Source: Chitinophaga sp. sic0106 (GTDB lineage: Bacteria > Bacteroidota > Bacteroidia > Chitinophagales > Chitinophagaceae). Taken from it: a stretch of DNA of 64,000 nt. Both the position numbers and the translations under genes were made by a program. The stretch spans positions 186,001-250,000 of the forward strand of contig NZ_JAHUWJ010000004.1 of the NCBI RefSeq assembly GCF_019219075.1. The letters run 5' to 3'. The notes under the pieces were generated by a model that was given only the letters and a program-made list of their open reading frames with translations, was not told where the DNA came from and did no database searches. Positions 1-7,701 of this stretch are shown piece after piece (position 1 is the stretch's first letter; every line of letters begins with the position of its first letter).

Positions 1-2
1 TT

Positions 3-1667
3 ACCAAAAAACCTACCGGCAACACCGGTGGCGAGGTGACCATGTCCCTCGGCAGCTACGATAACTACCGCGCTACCCTCGACCTGGACGGTAAATTATC
101 TAAGGATGGCAAGCTGCTCTACCGCTTTAATCTGGCCGGTGAAGCAAAAAATGGCTGGCGCGATTTCGACTACACTAACCGCTACAGCATTTCTCCGGTA
201 CTCAAATATTTAATCGACGATAAAAACAGCATCACCCTGGAATATAACCTCCAGTATATGCAGCTGCCGGTAATTGGTGGTAACTACTCCTTCTCCAAGC
301 GTGGCTATGGGGACCTGCCCAGGAACTTCACTACCATTGAAGGGAATATGGACCCTACTACCATCAAAGACAACAGCGTAATGGCATTTTATGAACACAA
401 GTTTAGCCAGGACTGGAAACTGACCGCGCAATTCGGTTACTTCCACTTCAGCCAGATCGGACAGAGCATGTGGCCTAAAGGTTTTTATGATGCTAATAAC
501 GACAGCCTGCTGCAACGCAGCATCAACATCTGGGATGGACTGGGCCTCAACAAAACGGCGCAGGTGTTTATCAACGGTACCGTTAGAACCGGTGCACTGG
601 TTCACAATATCCTCGGTGGTGTAGATATGAAATACAGCAACTATTGGGCTGACTGGAGTCAGGGCGCAGACTTCGGCGATGGTACCTTTAACATCTACAA
701 TCCTGTATATGGTGGCGTAAAAATGCCTAAATGGGACCGCTCTACGGATATCCGTACCCGTGGTGTAGAATATAACTACGGCTACAGCGCAGTATACCTG
801 CAGGATCAGATCGGATTCTTCAACGACGCACTTCGCTTTACCCTCGCCGGCCGTTATACTACCAATTCCGTAGTGAGTCCGTACGATGGCAAGAACAAAG
901 ACAGCAAATTCACGCCACGCTTTGGTATCAGCTATTCTATTGACCGCAATACTTCCGTATACGGCGTATACGATGTGGCCTTCATGCAAAACCCGGGACT
1001 GGACTATCAAAAGAAAACTTTTGAACCACTCACCGGTAGCAATGTGGAAGTAGGCTTCAAGCGCGACTGGTTCAACGGCCGCTTCACTTCTACCTTAGCC
1101 CTGTACCAGATCATCAAAAACAATGTACTCACACAGGACAACGATCATCCGGACCCGATAACACACCAGCCGATTTATAGTCGCACAAACGGTCAGCAAA
1201 AAATCAAAGGCCTGGAAGTAGATATCCAGGGTGAGGTTGCAAAAGGACTGAACGTAGTGGTAAACTATGCTTACACGGATGGTATTGTTTCGGAAGATAC
1301 CAAGGCGGAACTGGTAGGTAACTACGTACCAGGTATATCTAAACATATACAAAATACCTGGTTGACCTATACCCTCGGAACCGGTGCCCTGAAAGGCCTG
1401 CGCGCCAACATCGGGTATCAGTATCAGGCTGGTCGTGTAGCCGGTATGGTGTACGATAAAACTGAAAACTTCATCCCAGACTATTTCAGAATGGACGCAG
1501 GTCTTGGCTATAATATCAATAAATTCAGCATCAACGTACTGGTTAATAACCTGCTGGATAAATACCTGTGGACCGGTGGCCCTTCAGGGGATAACTTCGG
1601 TAAAATTTACTATTGGCAAACAGAACCAGGTCGTAATGTTCGCATGAGCGTTGGCTATCGTTTCTAA
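3..1667 (+). CDS. TonB-dependent siderophore receptor, 5'-truncated by the window edge
   Basis: This is the C-terminal part of an outer-membrane receptor that imports ferric siderophore using TonB energy. The reading frame is already open at base 3, where it encodes TKKPTG, the motif that ends the plug domain of FhuA/FpvA-type siderophore receptors, so the real start lies upstream of the window. About 550 residues are visible. They are rich in alternating aromatic/polar beta-strands, as in a 22-strand barrel, and end in VGYRF with the terminal Phe that outer-membrane proteins need for assembly. A barrel segment with GISYSIDRNTSVYGVYD and a later GLEVDIQG are typical of the siderophore-receptor subfamily rather than SusC. 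It is followed 33 bp later by a DUF4198 gene and a PepSY gene, then the siderophore operon, so it most likely takes up that operon's product. A start at the in-frame GTG at 36 is an artefact of the edge. Confidence 0.93.
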   Translation, partial: TKKPTGNTGGEVTMSLGSYDNYRATLDLDGKLSKDGKLLYRFNLAGEAKNGWRDFDYTNRYSISPVLKYLIDDKNSITLEYNLQYMQLPVIGGNYSFSKRGYGDLPRNFTTIEGNMDPTTIKDNSVMAFYEHKFSQDWKLTAQFGYFHFSQIGQSMWPKGFYDANNDSLLQRSINIWDGLGLNKTAQVFINGTVRTGALVHNILGGVDMKYSNYWADWSQGADFGDGTFNIYNPVYGGVKMPKWDRSTDIRTRGVEYNYGYSAVYLQDQIGFFNDALRFTLAGRYTTNSVVSPYDGKNKDSKFTPRFGISYSIDRNTSVYGVYDVAFMQNPGLDYQKKTFEPLTGSNVEVGFKRDWFNGRFTSTLALYQIIKNNVLTQDNDHPDPITHQPIYSRTNGQQKIKGLEVDIQGEVAKGLNVVVNYAYTDGIVSEDTKAELVGNYVPGISKHIQNTWLTYTLGTGALKGLRANIGYQYQAGRVAGMVYDKTENFIPDYFRMDAGLGYNINKFSINVLVNNLLDKYLWTGGPSGDNFGKIYYWQTEPGRNVRMSVGYRF

Positions 1668-1700
1668 TATTTATCATCGTAACAAACCCTCACTATAAAA

Positions 1701-2411
1701 ATGAAAAAAGTACTATTTTCTGTATTACTGTGTTGCAGCATGTTTACTGCCTTTGGTCACGCCCTCTGGATCGAAACTTCCGTAAACGGTAAAAAAGGTC
1801 AGACCCAGGAAGTGAAAGTCTTTTTGGGTGAATATGCCGAAAATGAAAGAGATTCTATCCAGAACTGGTTTAGCAACATGAAAGACTTTACCCTCTACCT
1901 GATAGACCCTTCCGGTAAAAAAACAAAACTGGAATGCCAGCCTGCAGGGACCTACTTTAAAGCTACTTTCACGCCGCAGCAGGATGGTGCGTATGTACTC
2001 TACATCGATCATACGGTGCAGGAAGTATACGGTGGCAGCAAAATCCGCTACTATGCCCAGGGGCTGGTACAGGTCAACAATACCAACGGCCTGGCTAACC
2101 TGAAGCAGAACGATTTCGTATTACAAACTTCTGCAGTAGCGGCTAAAAAAGTAAATACACCAGAACAGGTTTCACTGTTTAATAAAACAAAAACAGTACT
2201 GCCTAAAGCGGAACTGACAGTAATTTCTCCTAGTGGCTGGAGCAAAAAAATTAATGCCGAAGGTGGTAAAACCCTGAGCTATGCACCAGTTGAAGCTGGT
2301 CGTTACCTGCTGGAAGGTACCTACCTGGAAGAAGAAAAAGGACAACATGAAGGAAAGCCGTTTGAGCGCGTTTGGTATTGTGTCACCTATTGCAAGGACG
2401 TGACAAAATAA
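1701..2411 (+). CDS. DUF4198-like periplasmic protein
   Basis: A 236-residue exported protein with an N-terminal signal peptide (about residues 1-19), after which the mature chain would begin near GHALWIE. An early His-x-x-Trp just after the signal is typical of DUF4198 proteins, several of which sit beside metal or TonB-linked uptake systems. The body looks like two beta-sandwich modules: one near residues 25-120, and a second near 165-225 with AELTVISPSGWSKKI and APVEAGRYLLEGTY. It lies between a siderophore receptor and a PepSY membrane protein with short gaps (33 and 4 bp), so the three probably share one transcript. The role is inferred to be periplasmic handling of iron or siderophore; nothing in the sequence shows the ligand. 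Confidence 0.75.
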   Translation: MKKVLFSVLLCCSMFTAFGHALWIETSVNGKKGQTQEVKVFLGEYAENERDSIQNWFSNMKDFTLYLIDPSGKKTKLECQPAGTYFKATFTPQQDGAYVLYIDHTVQEVYGGSKIRYYAQGLVQVNNTNGLANLKQNDFVLQTSAVAAKKVNTPEQVSLFNKTKTVLPKAELTVISPSGWSKKINAEGGKTLSYAPVEAGRYLLEGTYLEEEKGQHEGKPFERVWYCVTYCKDVTK

Positions 2412-2415
2412 AAAT

Positions 2416-3594
2416 ATGCCCTTAAAGAAGACTATCCTCAAGATACACAGCTGGCTCGGACTTTTGTCCGGGCTGGTTGTTTTTATACTGGGCATTACCG
2501 GATGCATTTATGCCTTCATTGATGAGCTGAAACCAGTATTTTACCACGACCGCATGTATGTAGAAGTGCCGGCTGATGCGCAACGTTTACCCATGAGCGT
2601 TATACGTGAAAAAGCACAGCAGGCCATGGGGGAGGAGTATAAACTGCAACTTGCAGAAATTCCCCTGGGAGCTAACAGGAGTGTGTCTTTCCGTACCCTC
2701 AAAGTAAACCCGGAAGGCCTGAGCTACGCCACCTACATGGAATATTTTTACCGTATTTATGTAAACCCTTATAACGGTAAGATCCTCAAAATAGAAAATA
2801 GTAAATGGGAGTTTTTCAATACCATTGTTAACCTGCACATCAGTTTATTGCTGGGACCTAATATAGGTACCACGATTGTAAACTGGTCGGTGATCATATT
2901 TGTGGTGCTGTTGATTTCCGGCATCGTCCTCTGGTGGCCCAATAATAAAGCTGCAGCTAAACAGCGGCTGCGATTCAAATGGAAAGATACTACCAGGTGG
3001 AAACGTAAAAATTATGACCTGCATAACATCCTGGGTTTTTATGCGATGCTGGTACTCCTGATCATAGCCATCACGGGGCTGGTGATCAGTTACCAATGGG
3101 TAAGCAATGGGGTGCAGTGGATCGCCAATGGGGGTAAAACGATTGCAGCACCGCCGCCGGTGATGTCGGATACGACCATTGCTGACGCCTATTCTCTCGA
3201 TAAAATCCTCCATGATGCGGTGAAGCAGGCACCAACAGGAACTACCTTTTTTATCGGTATTCCTAAAGATACCAAACTGCCGGTGCACGTTTTCGCCCGC
3301 AACGATAACAAGCCATTGTACAAAGCCACCCGGATGCAGTATGACCAGCACGCCGCTGCCATGCTCACCAAAACCACTTTTGCCACCATGAATAACGGAG
3401 AGCGCATCAACGCAATGAACTATGATATTCACGTGGGTGCAGTGCTGGGTATTCCCGGTAAGATACTGGCTTTCCTGGCTTCCCTCATTGCCGCTTCTTT
3501 GCCGGTGACAGGCATTTATATCTGGTGGGGCAGGAGAAACAAAAAGCAAACATCGTCTAAAATCAATACCATTCAAGCGCGTAAGCGAGCGTAA
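2416..3594 (+). CDS. PepSY-associated transmembrane protein (putative siderophore reductase)
   Basis: A 392-residue inner-membrane protein of the PepSY_TM family. Predicted membrane segments are near residues 13-35, 152-175, 205-228 and 345-370. Conserved features are the N-terminal KIHSWLGLLSG with an intramembrane His, HISLLLG, HNILGFY and the C-terminal IWWGRR. The regularly placed His residues in or next to the helices are the kind that bind heme or flavin electron carriers in family members proposed to reduce ferric siderophores. It starts 4 bp after the DUF4198 gene and ends the receptor operon. The likely role, by context and by characterised relatives such as FpvG, is to help release iron from the imported siderophore; this is inference. 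Confidence 0.82.
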   Translation: MPLKKTILKIHSWLGLLSGLVVFILGITGCIYAFIDELKPVFYHDRMYVEVPADAQRLPMSVIREKAQQAMGEEYKLQLAEIPLGANRSVSFRTLKVNPEGLSYATYMEYFYRIYVNPYNGKILKIENSKWEFFNTIVNLHISLLLGPNIGTTIVNWSVIIFVVLLISGIVLWWPNNKAAAKQRLRFKWKDTTRWKRKNYDLHNILGFYAMLVLLIIAITGLVISYQWVSNGVQWIANGGKTIAAPPPVMSDTTIADAYSLDKILHDAVKQAPTGTTFFIGIPKDTKLPVHVFARNDNKPLYKATRMQYDQHAAAMLTKTTFATMNNGERINAMNYDIHVGAVLGIPGKILAFLASLIAASLPVTGIYIWWGRRNKKQTSSKINTIQARKRA

Positions 3595-3687
3595 TCTTTT
3601 TCTTAAACCCTGAAAATTTTATTTATAACCATAAACCATATTAATCTTCCTTTTTAAAAACAGGTCATATAAAGTGTTATCAGCACA

Positions 3688-4347
3688 ATGAACAGTACAG
3701 ATATGACCCGTATTATACTGGCGGATGCTCAACCTGTTTTCAGAGAAGGAATCAAAAGTTTGTTAGCGGATCATCAAAATAACTACCAGATTGAAGAGGC
3801 AGGCAACAGCGCAGAGCTGCGGCCTGCGCTGCTGGCCTTTCACCCGGATATATTAATCCTGGACTATGATCCCACATTCTTTGATGCTGATGAAATATTC
3901 AGCACCTTGTCTGTCATCCCGGAATGTAAGGTGATCATTATCTCCGGACAGAAGAGAAAAGTGGACGTATTGAAATTACTGGATTGCAATGTCTGCTGCT
4001 ATCTTACCAAAGAGTGCAGGAAAAAAGATATTCATGAAGCCATCCATTGTGCCATCCATGGAGAGAAATTCTTTTGCAGCTTTGCAGTGGATGTACTGCT
4101 GTCTGACAGAAAAAGAGCACCCTTCATCCCGCAAATCCCGCCGGAAGGCTTATCGGCAAGGGAAACTGAGATCATCCGACATATAGTACGCGGTAAGTCG
4201 AACAAAGAAATTGCCAGCGAAATGCATTTAAGCCAGCATACCGTCCACACGCACAGAAGGAATATAATGAAGAAACTACATCTTCATTCTGCGGTGGAAC
4301 TCTGCAACTATGCGCTGGAGTCAGGAATTGTAAGAGTAGAAAACTAA
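3688..4347 (+). CDS. Orphan LuxR/NarL-family response regulator
   Basis: A 219-residue two-domain regulator. The receiver domain (about 5-125) has the acidic pocket at IILADAQP, the likely phospho-acceptor Asp59 in ILILDYD and the conserved Lys108 in YLTKE. The C-terminal LuxR helix-turn-helix (about 150-212) reads LSARETEIIRHI, then GKSNKEIASEMHLSQHTVHT, a standard NarL/FixJ DNA-binding unit. No histidine kinase gene is next to it. It sits alone between the receptor genes and the siderophore biosynthesis operon, 93 bp after the PepSY gene, and is closed by a strong terminator. Its position suggests control of one or both neighbours. Phased TACCAC repeats at 4490-4540 are candidate binding sites. 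Confidence 0.92.
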   Translation: MNSTDMTRIILADAQPVFREGIKSLLADHQNNYQIEEAGNSAELRPALLAFHPDILILDYDPTFFDADEIFSTLSVIPECKVIIISGQKRKVDVLKLLDCNVCCYLTKECRKKDIHEAIHCAIHGEKFFCSFAVDVLLSDRKRAPFIPQIPPEGLSARETEIIRHIVRGKSNKEIASEMHLSQHTVHTHRRNIMKKLHLHSAVELCNYALESGIVRVEN

Positions 4348-4369
4348 AAAGCACACCTGTGTGTTTGCA

Positions 4370-4418
4370 TGCATTGGGGCAACCGATTCACCAACGGTTG
4401 CCCCAATGCATTTTGTTT
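4370..4418 (+). terminator. Rho-independent terminator after the response regulator
   Basis: A perfect 16-bp inverted repeat (arms 4370-4385 and 4395-4410, loop of 9) is followed by TTTTGTTT. It lies 22 bp past the stop codon of the response-regulator gene and separates that gene from the siderophore operon. Confidence 0.9.
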
Positions 4419-4424
4419 CCCACC

Positions 4425-4482
4425 CTGTAGAGACGGGCAGCGCCCGTCTCAGCGAATAGCCGCAAGCATTGCGGCTCTACAG
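4425..4482. repeat. Compact palindromic element with two internal hairpins
   Basis: The outer arms CTGTAGAG (4425-4432) and CTCTACAG (4475-4482) are perfect inverted repeats. Inside are two separate hairpins: GAGACGGGC with GCCCGTCTC (4430-4450), and AGCCGCAA with TTGCGGCT (4458-4476). The element would fold as a three-way junction. An element with the same TAGAG...CTCTA ends and a GCGGCT-type core lies at 49607-49717, so this looks like a dispersed REP/REPIN-like repeat of the genome. Confidence 0.7.
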
Positions 4483-4489
4483 CATTTAA

Positions 4490-4540
4490 TACCACCTGTG
4501 TGGTAATTTCGCTACCATCTCCCTACCACCATTATACCAC
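4490..4540. promoter_or_regulatory. Cluster of TACCA[C/T] half-sites, some spaced by one helical turn
   Basis: TACCAC occurs at 4490-4495, its inverse GTGGTA at 4500-4505, TACCAT at 4513-4518, TACCAC at 4524-4529 and TACCAC at 4535-4540. The last three start 11 bp apart, which puts them on one face of the helix. They lie 71-121 bp upstream of the siderophore operon's first start codon. Direct repeats of this kind suit a dimeric LuxR/NarL-type regulator; the orphan regulator gene next door is the obvious candidate, by inference. Confidence 0.45.
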
Positions 4541-4590
4541 CTCCCTGCGATTTCCTACGGTTACGCCAACACGTATTTTTAAACCTGCTA

Positions 4591-4605
4591 TCATAATAAT
4601 TAAAA
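4591..4605. promoter_or_regulatory. Possible Fur box before the siderophore operon
   Basis: Bases 4591-4605 match 11 of 14 fixed positions of the 7-1-7 Fur consensus (TGATAAT-n-ATTATCA). The site lies 6 bp before the proposed ATG at 4611, where bound Fur would block transcription of an iron-uptake operon. The region is AT-rich, so a chance match is possible. Confidence 0.35.
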
Positions 4606-4610
4606 ATTCT

Positions 4611-5924
4611 ATGAACAAAATGATCTATGATTTTGCTGCGGTTGGTGTTGGCCCTTTTAACCTCGGATTGGCTTGTCTGACCCATCCTTTAAACGACCTG
4701 CAAGGCATCTTTATCGACAAACGACCCGACTTTAACTGGCACCCGGGAATGCTCCTGCAGGATACCACGCTGCAAGTGCCGTTTCTTGCCGATCACGTGA
4801 CCCTGGCGGATCCTACCAGCCCATTCAGCTTTCTCAATTACCTGAAAGAAGAAGGACGTATTTACTCGTTTTATATCCGGGAAAATTTTAAGATGCTACG
4901 CAATGAATATAATCAGTACTGTCGCTGGGCGATCAACAAACTGGATAATATTCATTTCAATACGGCAGTAAAGCAAATTAATTACGATGCCGATCAGCAG
5001 TTATACGTGCTGGAATGCAGCAATAACCGGCAGGTCAAAGCCAAACGACTGGTACTCGGTACCGGTACGGTACCTTATGTGCCGGCTAACTGTAAAGCAC
5101 ATATGGATACCGCCATCCACAGTGCCAACTACCTGCAACATAAGCACCGCCTGCAATCCGGCCGCAGTATCACTATCGTGGGCAGCGGACAGAGCGCCGC
5201 CGAAATTTACTACGATCTCCTCCAGGATATCGATACGTACGGATATGCGCTGCATTGGATTACCCGTTCTCCCAGGTTTTACCCCCTCGAGTACAGCAAG
5301 CTGACGCTGGAAATGACATCTCCCGAATATGTAGACTACTTCTATAACCTCACCCAGGAAAAACGGGATCATCTGCTGCATCACCAGAAGCACCTGTACA
5401 AAGGCATTAACAACGACCTAATTGCGGCTATTTTCGATACTATCTATGCTAAAAAACTCGTAGCGGATGTAAAGGTCAGTCTGCGTACCAATGCTGATCT
5501 GCAACAGGTAGCCTACGATGCTGCCACCGAAAATTTCCGCCTCACCTTCTTCCAGGAGGAGCAGGAGAAATATTATTCCCACGAAACGGCAGGCCTGGTG
5601 CTGGCCACGGGTTATACGCACCGCATTCCTGATTTCCTGGAACCTGTTGCCGACCGCTTCCTCACCGATGATAAAAACCGTTTTATTGTCAACAGAAATT
5701 ATACGGTCGATAAAAATGCCAACGAAATTTTCGTGCAAAATGCAGAGCTGCATACGCATGGTTTTGTTACACCAGACCTGGGCATGGGTTGTTATCGCAA
5801 TGCCTGGATCATCCGGGAGATGCTGGGCAGGGAAGTATACCCTATTGAGCAAAGAATAGCCTTCCAGCAATTCGCTGTTGACGCGGGAGAGGAGATTGTT
5901 TTACCTAAAGCGCACACCCTGTAA
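4611..5924 (+). CDS. Lysine/cadaverine N-hydroxylase (SidA/IucD/DesB-like flavin monooxygenase)
   Basis: This enzyme adds a hydroxyl group to the terminal amine of lysine or a diamine using FAD, NADPH and O2, the first committed step to a hydroxamate siderophore. The start is taken at ATG 4611 because the protein then begins MNKMIYDFAAVGVGPFN, with the FAD-binding GxGPxN at residues 12-17. A longer frame from 4500 would only add a non-homologous tail over regulatory DNA. Other marks are HPGMLLQDTTLQVPFLAD (substrate/FAD region), IVGSGQSAAE (NADPH-binding, about 200-212) and the C-terminal ATGYTHRIP motif. The length of 437 fits the family. It heads the biosynthesis operon, with the next start 1 bp after its stop. 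A PLP decarboxylase at the operon's end favours a decarboxylated diamine such as cadaverine as substrate, as in DesB and AlcA. Confidence 0.9.
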   Translation: MNKMIYDFAAVGVGPFNLGLACLTHPLNDLQGIFIDKRPDFNWHPGMLLQDTTLQVPFLADHVTLADPTSPFSFLNYLKEEGRIYSFYIRENFKMLRNEYNQYCRWAINKLDNIHFNTAVKQINYDADQQLYVLECSNNRQVKAKRLVLGTGTVPYVPANCKAHMDTAIHSANYLQHKHRLQSGRSITIVGSGQSAAEIYYDLLQDIDTYGYALHWITRSPRFYPLEYSKLTLEMTSPEYVDYFYNLTQEKRDHLLHHQKHLYKGINNDLIAAIFDTIYAKKLVADVKVSLRTNADLQQVAYDAATENFRLTFFQEEQEKYYSHETAGLVLATGYTHRIPDFLEPVADRFLTDDKNRFIVNRNYTVDKNANEIFVQNAELHTHGFVTPDLGMGCYRNAWIIREMLGREVYPIEQRIAFQQFAVDAGEEIVLPKAHTL

Positions 5925-5925
5925 C

Positions 5926-7092
5926 ATGCCGGTAAGAGTATTTTTGATTGCCATGACACTCGTGGCCGTGGTGAGTGATTACATGATGCACCCGTTTTAC
6001 CCGATCTTTTTTGCTGCCCGCTTTGGTGTTACCGATCCGCGCATTACCGGTATCTATTTCAGCGCTGTATGCGCAACCGTGATGGTCGCTTTTCCCATAT
6101 GGGCCATGGTTTCCAGGCGTATCCCCGAACTGCGTATTCTCGTAATCACGCAGGTGCTCGCAGGGATGCTGGCTGCCAGCTGTGCATTCATTACTTCCTA
6201 TCCGATTTTTTGGCTGGTGTCGTTGGTGGTCATTGTGTTTAAAGGTTCCTACCTGTTGGTATACCCCTACATTTTGCGCATTACACCGGCAGAAAAACAT
6301 GTTGGAATCATCAGCATCCTTTCGGTCATTATTCACCTGGGGGGTGTGCTGGGCGCTATTTTCGGCGGGATGGTGATCGACTGGCTTCAGCCGCAGTACA
6401 TCTACCTGGGCATGGCCGCCGGCGATTTCTTTCAGGCAGGCCTCAGCCTGTATTTACTGATGGCAGGCCGTCAGGAAACGCCAGCACCGGCAACTACACC
6501 ACATAGCTGGTACGACCTGATACCCGGCGGTATGGTGCTGAAGCTAAGCGTGATCACGCTGCTGTTTTATTATGCCGACTTCCTCATCCGCCCATTTTTT
6601 GTGCGGTACTGGGAATCGGTGGCATCTTCGGATAGCCGTATTTTATCCGGTACCATCTACGCCATTCCCGCAGCGGTAGCCGTATTGGCGCTGTACATGA
6701 ATAAAACACGCAGGCCCTACAATACGCCATGGCATGGGATTTTGCCGGCATTGCTACTGGCCTTGTGCGGGTTAATGTTGCAGGCATATCCCACGGTGAT
6801 TACTATTATCGCAGGCAGATGCCTGTACGGCTGGGCATTTTTTCAATGTGCTGTCCGGTTTGATGCCCTGCTGTTTCATATCAGCGATCCGGCATCGTAT
6901 GCCATTGAGTATAGTAAAATTCATTTCTTCCAGAACCTGGGTGTGCTGGCCGCTTCTTTTTCTGCCGGTGTACTTGCGGAATACCTGCCGCTCAACATCC
7001 CGTTTGTAGTGGCTTTCGCAGGGTATCTCGGTGTAGTACTGCTGTACTATATGCTGGCGCGCACCCGTATTCAAACCATTCCACAATATTGA
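5926..7092 (+). CDS. MFS transporter, probable siderophore exporter
   Basis: A 388-residue membrane protein with about 12 hydrophobic segments and the major-facilitator layout of two six-helix halves. The start is placed at ATG 5926 (MPVRVFLIAM), 1 bp after the upstream stop. A frame from 5878 would add residues that overlap the hydroxylase gene and is unlikely. A loop with SRRIPELR after helix 2 fits the conserved cytoplasmic MFS motif A region. It lies between the N-hydroxylase and acyltransferase genes. MFS proteins at this place in NIS siderophore operons (for example alcS-like genes) export the finished siderophore, so the same role is inferred here. Import of the intermediate is less likely. 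Confidence 0.85.
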   Translation: MPVRVFLIAMTLVAVVSDYMMHPFYPIFFAARFGVTDPRITGIYFSAVCATVMVAFPIWAMVSRRIPELRILVITQVLAGMLAASCAFITSYPIFWLVSLVVIVFKGSYLLVYPYILRITPAEKHVGIISILSVIIHLGGVLGAIFGGMVIDWLQPQYIYLGMAAGDFFQAGLSLYLLMAGRQETPAPATTPHSWYDLIPGGMVLKLSVITLLFYYADFLIRPFFVRYWESVASSDSRILSGTIYAIPAAVAVLALYMNKTRRPYNTPWHGILPALLLALCGLMLQAYPTVITIIAGRCLYGWAFFQCAVRFDALLFHISDPASYAIEYSKIHFFQNLGVLAASFSAGVLAEYLPLNIPFVVAFAGYLGVVLLYYMLARTRIQTIPQY

Positions 7093-7095
7093 TCT

Positions 7096-7701
7096 ATGCA
7101 GGTAATGTCTCCCCTACATGCAATGCCGGTATACCAGGAAACCAGCCACCCCCTTGGGACTATTGAGCTGTGGCCCATGGACCTGCAAAAGGATATCACC
7201 GCGGTTTACAGTTGGGTAACGCAACCCTATGCTTCCTACTGGGGCATGACGGAAAAGTTGCTCACTGCGGTGGCACTGGAATATAGTAATATCATCAGTA
7301 GTGATCATGCCATGGCTTTCATTGGGAAGGTAAACGGCATCACCAGTTTTCTCTGCGAAGTATATGATCCGGCCTACGATCTCATTGGCAGCCATTATGA
7401 GGTGGCAACGGGAGATGTAGGTATGCACATACTCATTGCCCCCGCGGACAAAAAAATACCTGGTTTTACCTGGTGGATATTCAGTGCTGTAATGGATTTC
7501 CTGTTTCAGAATCCCACTCACCAACGGGTGATTGTAGAGCCGGATGTCAGAAATGAAAAAATCCACCGGCTCAACAGGCGCGCAGGTTTTGTATATGAGA
7601 AAGAAGTGCAGCTGCCGCACAAAACCGCAGCCCTGGCCATCTGCACAAGAACACAATTTCAATTAACAAAGAAAAAACTAACATGCTATGAAAGCACCTG
7701 A
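7096..7701 (+). CDS. GNAT acyltransferase for siderophore hydroxamate formation (IucB/DesC-like)
   Basis: A 201-residue acyltransferase of the IucB/RhbD/DesC type. It would move an acetyl or succinyl group from CoA onto the N-hydroxy-amine to form the hydroxamate. Recognisable marks are TIELWPMDLQKDI near the N-terminus, YWGMTEK, GDVGMHILIAPADKK in the acetyl-CoA site and a C-terminal EPDVRNEKIHRLNRRAGF, where the acyl-CoA binding helix of the GNAT fold is expected. The start codon follows the transporter's stop by 3 bp, and the 3' end overlaps the next gene by 14 bp, so translation is probably coupled. Whether the acyl group is acetyl, succinyl or longer cannot be told from sequence; a dicarboxylic acyl such as succinyl is needed if the downstream NIS enzyme oligomerises the units. 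Confidence 0.85.
   Translation: MQVMSPLHAMPVYQETSHPLGTIELWPMDLQKDITAVYSWVTQPYASYWGMTEKLLTAVALEYSNIISSDHAMAFIGKVNGITSFLCEVYDPAYDLIGSHYEVATGDVGMHILIAPADKKIPGFTWWIFSAVMDFLFQNPTHQRVIVEPDVRNEKIHRLNRRAGFVYEKEVQLPHKTAALAICTRTQFQLTKKKLTCYEST

Noticed and set aside
210..1010. Minus-strand frame of 266 codons in the siderophore receptor gene
   Set aside because: The plus strand clearly encodes a TonB receptor barrel; the antisense translation has no recognisable motif.
4500..4610. Longer N-terminus for the N-hydroxylase
   Set aside because: The added 37 residues are not like the family, and the DNA holds TACCAC repeats and a Fur-like site; ATG 4611 puts the FAD motif at the normal place.
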